From Dermacentor variabilis (taxonomy: Eukaryota > Arthropoda > Arachnida > Ixodida > Ixodidae): a DNA stretch of 64,000 bases. Below, piece by piece: positions 1 through 11,869 of this stretch. Where the stretch lies: assembly GCF_050947875.1 (NCBI RefSeq), contig NC_134576.1:54564255-54628254 (forward strand). The letters are read 5' to 3'. The notes beneath the pieces are model-generated. The model had not been told where the DNA came from and searched no databases. It worked only from the letters and a program-made list of their open reading frames with translations. Position 1 is the stretch's first letter; each line of letters opens with the position of its first letter. The translations under genes and the position numbers were made by a program.

Positions 1-338
1 CCACTCGTTCGATTGGCAGAACCAAAAGGGTATCTAGCTTGGTTTCGATTGCTAGAAGTCGAACAGCTATGTCTTTGTGCGGCGTTTGCGGCTCAATTTC
101 AGCATCCGCCCCTTGTCCCATCACCCGACATGTTTCACATTTCCAGTATGAAAGTCATAGGTCTAAACATTGAGACGAGCATGAATTCTCCTCTTTCGTA
201 AAGTCATGCCGCACTCGTCACAAGTTAAACACTGCATTAATTGTCCCTAGCTGGCTTATTTGAATAATGGTTCTATTCGCAGTCTTAAATAAAAAAGCAC
301 TAGACTTGACAAAGAAACTATTGCACTAAAATGGGAAA

Positions 339-518
339 ATGAGCCGGTTAGGCAACATACATTTACATATGCGGGATGAGCGAGAGGCATTCAAACGCAG
401 TCAGTGCTACTTTCCAACTGATATTATTCAATCCATTGAGCAATCCAATTTTAAACCTCCACAGGCGACTGCTCAAGTCAGTGCACGTACATTAGTCCAA
501 ATCCAGTTTTGCGTGTAG
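339..518 (+). other. Short unrecognised open frame (59 codons)
   Basis: From ATG at 339 a frame reads MSRLGNIHLHMRDEREAFKR then SQCYFPTDIIQSIEQSNFKP before a stop at 516-518. The composition is protein-like rather than low-complexity, but I recognise no domain and the frames around it are closed. Could be a transposase relic or chance. Confidence 0.2.
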
Positions 519-1600
519 CCATTTGGATTATATAACAAATATTACAAGTCAAGTTATGTTAGACACTGGAGGCCATTTTATTCCAAAAAATATGGCCTTT
601 GAAATAGACAGGGCGTCAGAGTTACAGCAACAAAAATAGAAAAAAATAGAAAACTACTACTTTGTCTGAAGAAGAAAGGCTAATAAACTGGTAGCCTTGC
701 ATGGAGGGGATACTTGTGGTGTCGACGATTTAGTCGATAGGGAGGCCTGAATGGTGTGCTTAACGAAAAATGCCACTGGCCAGGCATTTTGGAGACCATG
801 ACACCGACACTACCAATTTTTTTACAGCTGCACTGATCGTGACATGCTTCTTCTTACACCGTTATTGTGAAAAAACCATCTGTTTAAAAATTACATGGTT
901 ATGTCGCCCATTGCATGTCCCTTGGCTATTGAAATTTGAGCTATATCACTGACAGTAAGCAGGAGACTAACAGCACCAGAGTTACTTAAAGTAGTCACTG
1001 GGGGATCAATCATTGCAATCGGTGAGAACTGTTAATAAATTAGCCAATGGTGTTACATAGCACTTCCGAATAACCTTTCTAACAGTGGAGTAACACTGTA
1101 CCATATTTTTCAATAATACATTTGTGTTTCCTTAAAACGTCATTGGTTTCTGGAATTCAGCTCCTTCAATACCATGTGCACCTTCAGAAGCAAACCTTAT
1201 ATAGAAACACTAGCAATTCAATCTCTCTACCATGGATGCTAAAAAATGTCAAAAGGAAAAATGCTATCAGCTGGAAGATGCTTCATCTGAAAGGACATTT
1301 GCTCTTTTTACACACAATGCTTTATTGAAGGTCACATTCAGTGGAAATGAATAGCACAATTAGGCCTATAATTTCCTACCCATAATGATCCTTTGTGCAG
1401 ACCTGCTGTGAAACAGTACTACATGAAGCTACACTGACTCACTACAACTGCAAAAGATTGCTCTGTTCGTTCAAGCAGCAGTGACATTTCTTTTCATTTA
1501 TAGTCAATGAGTTGTTCACAGTGTTAAAATTATTTATTTCCTACGGTAAATTGCAGTTAAGGATGATGTGTCCCTGACAGTGCTAGCAAAACTGATGCAG

Positions 1601-1981
1601 CTAGGGTTGCCAAATTTGAGCGTAAAAGCATGCGTGTCGCGTGAGAGCGAATTTTTTGTGGAGTAGGAAAATGATAAGTGAGTCTGGCACAAAAGAAGTG
1701 GGTGTATACATGTTCATGATATTGTGTGCTTTTTTTATCTGCCATGGAATCGAAAGGGCCAAAGTTGCGTCCCAGTACACATTGCAGGCAAGCATTAAAA
1801 ATGAGTTATTGTAAAGCTCGTGTACCTTTTGACAAAGCAATGTGGCTGTATTGACTTCATTTAGCTGTTTGTAGGCACTTAAGGAACTGGTGTACGTCTG
1901 TATTTGGGCTATCTTTGATAAAAATGAAGCTGCCTCATGGGCGTCATGTACGGCTGTACCATCTACCAGCCCTGTAAACAC
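1601..1981 (-). other. Unrecognised minus-strand open frame (126 codons)
   Basis: Reads MFTGLVDGTAVHDAHEAASF, then LSKIAQIQTYTSSLSAYKQL, and further protein-like sequence, losing that quality in the last 30 codons. No motif identified. It might be part of a decayed transposon ORF, since the neighbouring frames also carry short protein-like pieces. Not convincing as a host exon. Confidence 0.25.
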
Positions 1982-1999
1982 ACTCTTGTCATGTATGCT

Positions 2000-4900
2000 G
2001 TGGTATAAAGTTTGTAAACAGGGATAAAGTGCCTCAGAAAGGCTGGCGAACGTTTCGATCTGTCAGCCCCTTCTTATTTTTGGACTTCTTGTCATGTATG
2101 GTATGGAGCTCAAGTCGAGTTGCAGGCATCCCATATATTCGTTACTTTCATCTGTGTAAGGCTGACCCATACCATGCTGTCATCTTCTGAAATAGCGGCG
2201 TCATTACATAATACATTAGTCCAAAGGAACATCAGTGTACAGGAGTACCATAGTCTTAAGTGTCTTATTGCAGCCAAACGATTTCATATCGGTCATGCAA
2301 GTGCACTTGCAAGGGGCAGGTAATCCAGCCAGCACAGTAGTGATGTGTTCGGGAAATAGTGAAAGGGTTCACAAGTAACTTGGATTGCCAATGCTGCTAT
2401 GGTGCTCAGCGGGGTGGGTTCTTCAGTGAACTGAGGGATAATGTGAGGGAGAGCAGCTATTGTCCTCATCGCGTTCTCAATAGGGATCTTAGTCTGATCC
2501 CACTGCTTCAGTGAGAGGCAGTAAAACTGAGCCTGATGAATAATCCGTGGTTAGAGTACAGACCAAATACTGTTACCAGCTACCTCTGTACATGTTCCTC
2601 CATATTTAGGAGGAATCCTTCATATCAGATGGAGGCTCGCCATTGGTGTCTTCTTTATTTTGCTCAGCCAATCTGATGCTGTTCCGGGCTTGTGAATATT
2701 GATATCGAGGATCTGTACTTCTATCTAATTTAACGGGCTCCAATGCGGTAGCGAGGAATATTTTGGTGTGTGTGTGTGTGTGTGCGTGTGGCAATAATTT
2801 CACCTTGGGGGAGGGGTGGGGGGTGCAGGCGAGCATTGTCTTCACGTAGTTTTATGCCAGATACGCAGAAATTTTGGGTTTCGGGGGCAAGGGATTACCT
2901 GTCCGGTGCGCCCCCCTGGCTAAGCCACTGACGGACATGATGCAAGGCAATGCTAGTCTGGTCTGGTGTGGTTCAAGACGCCTCTCTCAAATTAATTACC
3001 CAGAACCGTTAGAAAGCTATATTGTAGCTTCTTTTCCTTCCAACAAGGTGTGTATTGCCCTGAATGAGCGATGCATGAATGATGAATGCAGCTATACGCC
3101 TATTGCTGCCTGCAAATGTGAGCCGCCATTCAGAAACGCAGCAGTACTGGGCAGTAGTGCTAGTAAAATGGCACAATAGCTAAGGCTTCACTATGCATAG
3201 ACTGGAGTTAAATATCATTTTTGATTAAATGGCTGTGACATATGACTAGGCTTTGTTTCTTGTTGCTGTTATCTGGTTTCCGTGCATCCCCTCGATGGGC
3301 TATGATATTCTTGCATCTCTGTGAGAATAAGCGTTCACTTGTGAGAACTTGTTCTTGCTGCCTTATCGCATTTTTTCTTGGTGCTCAGATCCCTGTCTTA
3401 ACAATGTGGCCTGTCTATTTAAGTTTCGGGAACGTAGACTCGCATTGTGTGAAAATATCTGAAAATAAGCAGTATAAACGCTCAGTATTAGAGTTATCGA
3501 AAGCTCCGCAATGAAATTGACGGTCAAACTTAGAAAGAGCCAGCTGAAGCGGCCACAATGAATGAGTTATTGAAACTATAAAAGCTGCTTTTCAGACGAA
3601 CTGTCCTAAGACAAATACAGGAATACGTGTACCACGTTTTCCAAGAATTCACGTTTATCTGAAACGTATATTGAGAAATTTTCCAGGCACAACAAGCACA
3701 ATTAACGTAGAAGCTTGAAGGAATTCAATGACGGCCACACCCCTCTACCATGTGCGAGCGGAAAATCTCAGAAGGTAACACACCGCTCACTGTGTTAAAT
3801 AAAAGGAAGAACACACATGTGGTCGTTTATTGAAATTTGTCTGTATCTTTAAAAAATCTAATCCAGAACGAGTTACAGCAGAGCGCATTAATGATAGGTC
3901 GGTTTTCATATTAGGCTTACATGCCTCTCTGCAGATACTCCATGTTGCACATACGCACTCAGGCATGCCTTCCAACAAAGAATGTATTTTCTGGATGTAA
4001 AATGAGCGATTCGAGTGGCACGTGGTTAACTCGCTGGCTGGAAGCACTGAGGGATGGAAACAAGAAAAAAAATGACATTGTTTAGGTGCTTTCTTTTAAT
4101 GCAGTGAAACGTAACTGATGTCTGAGTACGCATTCATTGGACATCTGCACATGAACAGGTCACCAAAATACTTGAAAGCCTGAGCAAGCAGACATAAGTG
4201 CAGGCCTTTTTAAACATGTTCCATTTGGCCTTTTCAGCACTGGTCAATGTTATACAATGCACGCGACTATGGAGACGCAGTTTCAGCGTTTGAATACAAA
4301 AGAACTATTGCATAATGTGATTACCGCAAACTAGCACATTGTTACACCAAATAACGTGATTTTTGAAGTTGAATCTGCTGAATGCGTAGACAATTTGCTA
4401 CAAGAAAGTGCTGGTGCAAATTTACCCATGAAAATGCATACAATTGGAAGTTTGAGTTATATTGCACAAAATCGTTAAAATGAATACAATTGTGTGCATA
4501 CATTGTGTGGCTCCACTGAACATAGAAACAGCCTGTACGCATTACTTAAGCTACATAACCGTAATTTTCCGTCTTAGGAATTGTTGCTTTGACACAAATC
4601 GTTCTGCAGGGCGTCTTTTAGCGACACAATTAACCTGTATCGACAGGTAGGGCAAAATGAAATTCAAGAGAAATATTGATTGTCTGAAGCCCCCTGAAAC
4701 AACGTTTCGGGAACATAACTGGCGCGACCTAGTTCGAGAATACAAGCGTCTCTTCTAACCTGGTCGTAATGACCGCCACTTATGTGTATTGTGTACGCCG
4801 TTCCCGCGCACAGCCCATTCGTGAGTTATAATGGTCAGCCAATGGGATACTTGCACTGACCGAAGAAATAGTTATTTCGAAGAATAGAGAAATCACTCAA

Positions 4901-5121
4901 CAGTCGTTTTCAATCTCTACGCTTCAAGCGTTCCGCGCAATGCTGGTAACCCTTTACATTTATTTTGATTCAGATGCTGTCCGAGTTGACGGACGATCCA
5001 TGATTATGTGGTCGATTCGGGATCAGCATCCGCCAGTACCTAAACGCAAACATGAAGATGGTAACTGTGGTAAATTGCAATGCTGCTGTCGGTGGGTCCG
5101 GTATTCTCACGCAATCTCAGT
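2000..5121. other. Intergenic or upstream-intron sequence, no supported gene
   Basis: Short open frames on both strands without motifs. GCGCCCCCCTGGCTAAGCCACTGA at about 2908-2932 resembles a common dispersed element end, but I cannot name the family. The missing 5' exons of M13 gene A would be expected here or further left. I could not find them. Confidence 0.4.
2766..2789. repeat. (TG)n microsatellite
   Basis: GTGTGTGTGTGTGTGTGTGTG with one GC interruption, followed by a G-rich stretch at about 2809-2830. Confidence 0.93.
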
Positions 5122-5189
5122 GATGGCCGAAATCAACCTCAAGGTGCGCTGCAAATTTGCAGCGCACCTTGAGGTTGATTTCGGCCATC
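5122..5189. repeat. Perfect 68-bp palindrome without spacer
   Basis: Arms 5122-5155 and 5156-5189 are exact reverse complements (34 bp each), meeting at GCAAATTTGC. The flanks are unrelated. Transcribed, it would form a hairpin with essentially no loop. It may be a genuine fold-back duplication or an assembly/library artefact. Confidence 0.95.
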
Positions 5190-6204
5190 TGGAACCACAC
5201 ATAGGTTTAGATCAATAGCCTGTCAAATTTCTCGAAAGCGGATGATTACGAGTAAACCTCTTTTTTACAGTTATACATTCACCGTACTTCATACCGAAAA
5301 TGAATGTTTTACGTAATCACTTGCGAGCGAATTTCGAGAATAAAAAAATTGAAGACATTGTGAAATGTATTATTGTACAAGTGGTCTTAGGAGGATATGG
5401 CGGTTCCTGTTCGGTTCAATAGCCTGTCTCAGGCAATGATTTCATGCAATCAGTGACGTCAATTCCGGCACAGATGCTTGGCTTCGTGAGAATACCTGGA
5501 AGACACACTTATAAAATGCTGCCATTAAATGCTCATCACCCTGGATACCAGCCAATGAAATAAAGTCTGCGCGAGCTGTCTGGGCAAATCGTAATCTGCT
5601 AACACGTCAACATTTAACCCACCAAACGGCAATGCAATCCTTTACTGTATTCTTTTTTGTGTGTGTTATTGTACAAAATTCTGCGTATTGTCCGTGCTAC
5701 AAAAGGCACGTTCATATTGTTTGTAGTCGTGTTTTGTGCTTGTGAATTATCACTCTGATAGTGCGGATTCAGAGGAGGAGGTGGGAACTGTCAAGCTGAC
5801 GTGACTCAGCATTATCGCAGCCATCCCCGCTGCTTGTGCACATGTCTTCGTGTACTGTGTTTGTGAACCAGAAAAACTCAAATGCGCTCAGCCGCTGTCG
5901 AGCAAATGGAAGGAAGACACTCATGCTTGAAATAGTGTACCATGTGTCAATAGGCCTTTGTATTTTGCCTACTTGTACCAAATGATGTTATCTAAACTGT
6001 CGAAAGGTATCACGACGCCTCTACTGAGGCTTTGAACACGTTAGTAATATTCCAATGCTATACTACTACACTAGGATTACAACCTGTACCCGTCCCTGTG
6101 AAATGGGGAAGCACGCCAGTTAACCTTCTTTTAGAGATGATAACGACGAAAAAAAATGATTCAAAAGAACTTGAGTTTGGTCTTATTGAGGTCTACTGCA
6201 TATT
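5190..6204. other. Sequence without supported gene; degenerate repeat at 5395-5590
   Basis: 5395-5590 shares GATTTC(A/G)TGCAA, GTGACGT(C/G)AATTC and CATAGATG-type blocks with 49080-49330, so it is an old dispersed repeat. No coding motif. Confidence 0.4.
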
Positions 6205-7110
6205 ATATTGACCGCTAATAAAGACGAAAACAGGGGCAGCGAACACAGGGTTCACAGGGTGCATCACATTCTAACGAAAGTGGCATGCCGGTTTGGAGTC
6301 CCCTTCATCTTATCAGCCCCTTTTAAGCTGGCGCGGCTTTGCCTTAGGTCCTCCGGTAATCCTAAAAAGATGCAAGGCTGTTGCAAGAAGCATTCCAAGC
6401 CGTATGCCAAATGCACTGTAGGGGTTGTGTATGAAATCCCCTTAGCGTGTGGCAAGTCCTACATAGAGCAGACGGGACGGTGCCTGAATTGTCGAGTCAG
6501 GGAACATAATATTTGGGGTTTTACGTGCCAAAACCACTTTCTGATTATGAGGCACGCCGTAGTGGAGGACTCCGGAAATTTCGACCACCTGGGGTTCTTT
6601 AACGTGCACCTAAATCTAAGTACACGGGTGTTTTCACATTTCGCCCCCATCGAAATGCGGCCGCCGTGGCCGGGATTCGATCCCGTGACGTCGTGCTCAG
6701 CAGCCTAACACCTTAGCCACTGAGCAACCACGGCGGGTTGAGTCAGGGAACATGAACCAAAGTTAAATAAAGAGGAATTGGGGCACTTGCCAGCGAACTA
6801 CAATGCCTGTCCCTGTAGACCACGTTTCAAGGAGATAAAAATGTTGGGAGAAGACAGGACCACACTGCACGCGAACTGAGGGAGGCATATTTATTGAGAA
6901 AAAAAAAGCTAGCACTGTGTTAGTGGTACCTCCATTACGTTTGAATCGGAGATAGATATTTTGCCAAGTGGTTGCCCCACTAGGCTGAGGAGTAGCGTTG
7001 TGTCTGCGTTCTGCGCATACCATATTTGTCTATATATGGCTACGCGTTGCCGTGAATAAATCAGTGGGAAGTCACCACCCGTGTGGTCGTTTTGCATTCT
7101 CTTCCCTTGT
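6205..7110 (+). mobile_element. Penelope-like element, 3' part (linker, GIY-YIG remnant, 3' UTR), interrupted by a Ruka SINE
   Basis: From 6208 the plus strand encodes HRVHHILTKVACRFGVP...KLARLC, the linker style of Penelope-like elements. It is followed by a Cys/His-rich KKMQGCCKKHSKPYAKC and then VVYEIPLACGKSYIEQTGR...RVREH, the GIY-YIG endonuclease core. The second half of the motif reads YIE where active proteins have YIG. The frame is broken by the SINE at 6508-6739. Beyond it, with stops and frameshifts, come residues like ANYNACPCRPRFKEIKML and PPLRL, as in the C-terminus of these elements. The end, near GAATAAATCAGTGGGAAGTC (about 7055-7080), resembles that of the second copy at about 13276-13300. 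The reverse transcriptase is missing, so this is a dead 5'-truncated copy. Confidence 0.8.
6508..6739 (-). mobile_element. Ruka SINE (full length) with 14-bp target duplication
   Basis: The minus strand reads a tRNA-like head (CCGCCGTGGTTGCTCAGTGG..., box B GGGATCGAATCCCGGCCACG) followed by the Ruka body (TTAGATTTAGGTGCACGTTA, CCTCATAATCAGAAAGTGG, TTTTGGCACGTAAAACCCC) and a short A/T tail. GAGTCAGGGAACAT flanks it at 6494-6507 and 6740-6753. It inserted into a Penelope-like element, so it is the younger of the two. Confidence 0.93.
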
Positions 7111-7730
7111 CTTCGTCCTTAATAGTGGTCAATACGATATGCGAAAACCAATGACGCACGGGTATACAGCAAGAAATCTCCGCCAACGAAGCGTCTCCTT
7201 TACCCCGCGCACGGGTTCCAGAAACTGCGTGATTGCCTTTCACAGCTGACGTAGTCAAAGCTAGTTCCGCGTCGGGCATTTTGACCTGCGCAAATTACTG
7301 TACAACACTCGACCCCAAAATGCTTCCGCGCTTAAAGCAGGACACGCGCGCTTCTACCCCATGCAATCTGACCTACGACCTGTCGTAAGCACTCTCAAAC
7401 ATTGAGCATGTTTCGAAGTGGTCGCAACAGTGCCTCCTAGATATTCCACAGGCACGTATATAAGGTTATACGAGACGACGTGTGTGTCCGCGTGTTAAGT
7501 CTGCGTTAAGACTGCGTTAAGTCTACTTATGGTTATTTTGCTTGCGTGTGTTGCGACAGACGGTTTTCTTGCAGTCAGCGCACCTAGACGATCTGCATCC
7601 TTCTCCGATCGTAGTCCTGTAAGGAATTGATAGAATCATGCATGAAACGAATGAACAAAATACTTCTGCATGAACATGCGGCGAAGGTTTTTGCGGTGGT
7701 TACATTCTCGCGCATGGTGACGGCCGCCAG

Positions 7731-8074
7731 GAGCCCCGAGCGGTGGTCGAGGCGCCGAAGGTGGCCGCGTGCGCAGGCGAGGAGCAAAGGTTAATCGTCT
7801 CGGAGCCCCGCGACAGTCCGCAGCCGACCGCCACCACGAACACCGGGCTTCTGGAGTACTGGCCCCTGGCCGCGACCATCGTGGCGCTCGTGGTGGTGAT
7901 CTTGCTGCAGCTGCTGATCGCCGCTCCTCTTCGGCTGCAGAGGGCGCCTCAAACACAACACGCGGCTGACGTCTGCGAGTCCGAGCAGTGCCGACACTAC
8001 GCTCAACTGTTCGCCGGGGCCATGAACCTGAGTGCTCCTGCGTGCGACAACTTCTACGCGCGCGTCTGCGGCAA
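7731..8074 (+). CDS. M13 (neprilysin-like) gene A: membrane-anchor exon
   Basis: This exon encodes the end of a cytosolic tail, one transmembrane segment and the start of an M13 ectodomain, giving a type II membrane protein. The hydrophobic run WPLAATIVALVVVILLQLL lies at about residues 44-62 of the exon. It is followed by the family hallmark C-x4-C ... PACDNFYARVCG (first cysteines, then the CDxFY...CG motif). The reading frame has no usable ATG after the stop at 7671, so I place a 3' splice site at the AG of 7729-7730, giving phase 0. That boundary is uncertain because the pyrimidine tract is weak. The 5' splice site is AA|GTACGT at 8075, leaving two bases that join the first base of the next exon to make Lys. 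A paralogue of identical length (344 bp, about 80% identical protein by eye) lies at 50627-50970. The exons that should hold the start codon were not found upstream in this window. Confidence 0.85.
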
Positions 8075-9758
8075 GTACGTGCGTTGGTGATGATGTCCAG
8101 AGGACATTCATTTTAGTGAGAACTGGATGAGTGTACTTGAATAGTGCGAACCATTCTTGGTCTCATTTTCTCTCCTCCTGAAAGCTCAGCGGCTCGGCGA
8201 CGCTAGGCACACGCTTCCACCAATGACAGTGTTGAACACGGTCACGTGACGCGGAGGTCGGTTCTCTTGAACACCACACGAGTTTTGAAAGGCGATGGCT
8301 TTTGAGGCGGTGTCAGAGCTGGCTTTACTCGGCGATACATGGATTTCACTCTCCTGCCTCTGAAAACGGTTTCTTTTTCTTCGAACAAAATATTTAATTA
8401 TCACAAGCCTCACATGAATCAATTCGATCTCTTCAGGTGACTCACCGGAATAGACGGGGATACCTGCAAAATGTCGAGTGAGAGGGGCTAATGTCATCGT
8501 TGATTCATTTTTGGTATGTCTTTACGAGCATATATTTAAATAATATTGATAAGTCATTTCTGATCAGAGTGAAGAGACGAAGGTGGGGTTATCGATAAAC
8601 GACGCTGAAACTCTTAAGTGCAGCTGGGCTGCACGCAGGGTGCCCATGTGCAATTTCTGTCAAAATTAAAAAAGATATGCCAGTGCCACGTAGCGGCACA
8701 GAGCGAGGATAATGTTTGCCGTCACTTGGAGCAAATCAGACGTTTAACGCGGTAACGCTAAGAGCCCTATATCGCAGAAAATCGGGCGTCCGGCGTCGTA
8801 CGTCATTCTGACAAGGAAGATTCTCGAACCGCCCATGCCTCAGCTCTCCAAGTGGCGCAAAGAATTTGCCGAACTAATTGTATTTCTCATGCTAAAATAC
8901 GTAGAAAAATCGTAAAGTGCGACTTACCCGCAACCGACACTCTCGGATTGCAATTTGAATATAGGAGAAAACATAATTTTGTTACGCGAAAACGCAAACC
9001 CCTCTTCCAGCGTTTCTACCAATCCATAGGCTGGCCACGACGTCCGCCATATGCGCTCGACTGCGCACGAATATCTCAGGAGTTCACGGAGGGGCACGTC
9101 GCTTTCCTTGAAAAACTTCCAGATGGCGCTCGCCTCCGCCGCATCACGGCCCTCGCAAGAGGCCGCGTTTCTACCGGAAAGCCCGCCTTCGTATATAGCG
9201 TTTGCCGCGAGCGTTGCCCCATGAACATTACGGTTGCAAACGCTGCAGTTGCCGGGAAGCGTGAGAAGCAGTCAGAGATCTCTGAATGCTATCGCGTTCT
9301 AATTTCAAAGGCGAAGCTCAAGCGTCCTCCATTCTTGTTCTGTATTTTGCCTAATTGCATAATTATTTATTATTAAGTAATGGAATTCTCGAATAGGATA
9401 ATAAAATAAAGATTGTTAAGCAGAAAACCGTAGGCCATCATGAGAATTTCCCCATCCATCTTTCTGTTGCTGAATGCGTACTGTATAAAAGTTATTTCAA
9501 CCATTACAGAAGGCCCGCAAAAGCACGCGAAAAGTGCCGGTACTTTTTTTAAAATTTAGCATTTTCTTTTAATGATACCGTATTGCCAACGTTGCTAGCT
9601 GGGTTTGGGGAGACTTGTAAAGCAGTCATTGGAACTACTTTTATCTTGCAAGCCTCAGTTGCTTTCTCTCTTTATTTATGTTATAAAATGCACAACACGC
9701 GAAAGACCGCTAGACGGAGGCCACGTAATCATGCGTCTTCTTCTTCTGTACGACAAAG
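8075..9758 (+). other. Intron of M13 gene A (anchor exon to short exon)
   Basis: GT-AG interval of 1,684 bp. Large parts align by eye with the equivalent intron of gene B (50971-53052), for example 8185-8260 with 51240-51310 and 9170-9270 with 51595-51680, but with many indels and substitutions. It includes at about 9285-9335 the terminal module (CGCGTT...AAGGCGAAGCTCAAGCGTCC) of the second tRNA-headed repeat family also seen at 49.7 and 54.4-55.3 kb. The 174-codon open frame at 8852-9376 has no recognisable domain and crosses this repeat, so I do not call it a gene. Confidence 0.7.
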
Positions 9759-9909
9759 GTGGGATGCATCTCACTCGAAGAAGGGCGACAGCAGCGTCCT
9801 CGCCGAATCCTGGCGACGGCTGGCCAGGAGAGCAGCATCGCGGCTCAGTATGGTCCCGGGCACCATGGGCAAGCCGGGGCCGGTGCAGAGGGCCTCGCAC
9901 TTCATATAC
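9759..9909 (+). CDS. M13 (neprilysin-like) gene A: short ectodomain exon
   Basis: This 151-bp exon continues the M13 N-terminal lobe. Joined to the previous exon it reads VCGK-WDASHSKKGDSSVL..., which matches the usual family progression of CG, then W, then a helix with VL...R.L. It ends RASHFIY, the tyrosine that precedes the conserved cysteine of M13 proteins. The acceptor is a pyrimidine-rich TCTTCTTCTTCTG stretch ending in AG at 9757-9758. The donor is TAC|GTAAGG at 9910, phase 0. A paralogous exon of identical length, differing at about 6 of 50 residues, is at 53053-53203. The exon is too short and the open frame around it too long for a simple ORF scan to mark it. Splice phase and the paralogue define it. 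Confidence 0.83.
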
Positions 9910-11869
9910 GTAAGGACCACGGCATGTCACTGAGAGCGTGCTGCTATGACTCTGTTTAAACTGGAAAATTACAGAGAGAGAGAGAGAGCAATCCGAGAAT
10001 GCCGAGGCGGGCTCTTTGAGAATCCTTCGTTACGCCTTAAGCAGGCGTGTCTGCTGACGATGTCGTCGAGTGTGCTTTTGTAGCCATAGGCGACCTAAGA
10101 ATTCTGGAAAGGCTAAACCGGCGTAAACATCCATTGTTCCTCGTATGAGCAGCGCGAGGGACGACGAGACACGAGACGCAAAAGTACGCGGGAGTCGATC
10201 CTCAAAAACGCGTGCTATGCACATCTGATATCCTCGCCATATGTTGCTTTCTGAGAATACTCGCGCTAGCGTCGAAAGGTGCCGCTGGTTCGTTCACCGG
10301 TGAACTTGCGCGTTCACGCTTGCAGCACAAGCACGTTAATACCTAAAATATTCACAACAGGACCAGACGTCATCTCGTGCGAGCTCTCCCTTCTCACTTT
10401 TTAGGGACCTGTGTCTGACCGCCTGCCTTCATCAATGGGACTGTTTTCCAGTGCAGGCGCTGCAGCAATGCACGTAGCATATTCTTTTCTGTGAATCAAG
10501 CCCGAACGTTAGGATCTTACACCATATGATGCTCCGCAAGCGTTGGATTATTTCTAGAGGAGTCGCCTGGGTGCCTAAGTTGTTTGCGCCGTGTTGTACA
10601 CGTGCGCTACATGACGAAACCTGACCGGTGTCCGAAGACGTTTGTGAAGCGGCTTTCGACGGCCTCTTTCGGTCCCACCTTCGTATTTCTAAGCGTTCCT
10701 CCACTCAGCTGTTCAATTAACACCGCCGGGTTGAAGGCAGCACAGCTCCTAGGATTAAAGTGCTCGATGCTCTTCTGTGAAAACCTTCGGCGAATCATAC
10801 CATGACAGGTTGCCAGGAAACATTCACCTGCGCAATTCAGTACCGCCGTGTTAACGCCACTTGCAGAGATGCGCATGTAAGCGATGGATAGCTACAATGC
10901 TTCAAACTACGAAGATCACGCTAAGCTTGTAGTGAAAGCTCGCGCTTAGATGCCATGTTATAGCCTACGCGAAGAATACGTACATAAGCAAAGAAAGTAA
11001 ACAAGGACAAACGGCCAGTAAAGTGAAATTGTTCTTCCAGACAAATCTTGTTATCCTGTGATGTAATGGAGAGTTTGACGGATGCCCCACTGGTCGGGAT
11101 GAGACATTACAAGGAAAGAGGTACACCAACCAAGTAAAACTTATTAAAAGAGATTTTGAACAAGGCTTCCGTATGGAAGCCGAGACGTCTTGTCTTTTAT
11201 TAAGTTTTGCTTGGTCGGTGAACATCTTTCTTTGTCTTGTCTTGTTATCCTGTATGCAATGAGGTTAGACAAAGAAAATGTGATTGGCGGTAACTCATTA
11301 TTCACAAATCTGTAGAAGAAAGTATCCAACTTGTATTTGGTGGGGCCTGCAGTGGTTAGGGTGCTGTTCGCGTGTAGTAGTGGTGCAGGTCGAGGCATCT
11401 CTCCATTATGCCTCTCTCACTTTCTATAGTAGAGGTTTGGAATTAGTGAAGCATGAACGTCTGAACATAAGAATTCAGCTGCCTTCGTTTTGAACCATCG
11501 GGAGAGAGGCAAGGTGACCATTTTAAGTTTTTCCCCAACATATCATAACCCATTCGATATGGGAGTAAACAAACATGTGGCAAAATAAGTGTAAAATGAG
11601 GGTCTGTTTTACTGTTCCGAATTGTACGGGAGGAGAGGCTTACTAGACCGCGGTTCATAGCTCCAGAATTGTATTATTCTCTATTTTTGTTACCACCATT
11701 GTAGTTCAGCTTTTACCAGCATGTTCTCAGTGTTTGCACTGTATATTTCAGCATATTTTACGAAGTTATGTTCTCAGCAAATGGCGGTCGTTTCGCTTCT
11801 ATTTTTTATTATTATTCACCGTGACACGTTATGCTATGTAATGTTATGTAGTCCCCCAAGGTAATGCAT

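Larger units (their letters stand above)
7400..10430 (+). repeat. Segmental duplication, copy A
   Basis: This interval aligns by eye, in the same orientation, with about 50440-53735. Anchors include the upstream GTTTCGAAGTGGTC / GTTTCGAACTGGTC pair, both M13 exons, several intron blocks, and TTCTTCGTTACGCCTTAAG-type sequence after the second exon. The exons are indel-free while introns differ by many indels, which suggests an old duplication with continued selection on the exons. Confidence 0.75.

Noticed and set aside
7714..7790. ATG upstream of both M13 anchor exons as the true start
   Set aside because: The conserved ATGGTGACGGCC is out of frame with the M13 reading in both copies and hits TAA after about 26 codons. 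It is probably intronic, or part of an untranslated leader.
8852..9376. 174-codon plus-strand open frame between M13 exons
   Set aside because: Sits in an intron, includes a dispersed repeat end, and is not conserved as a frame in the gene B counterpart.
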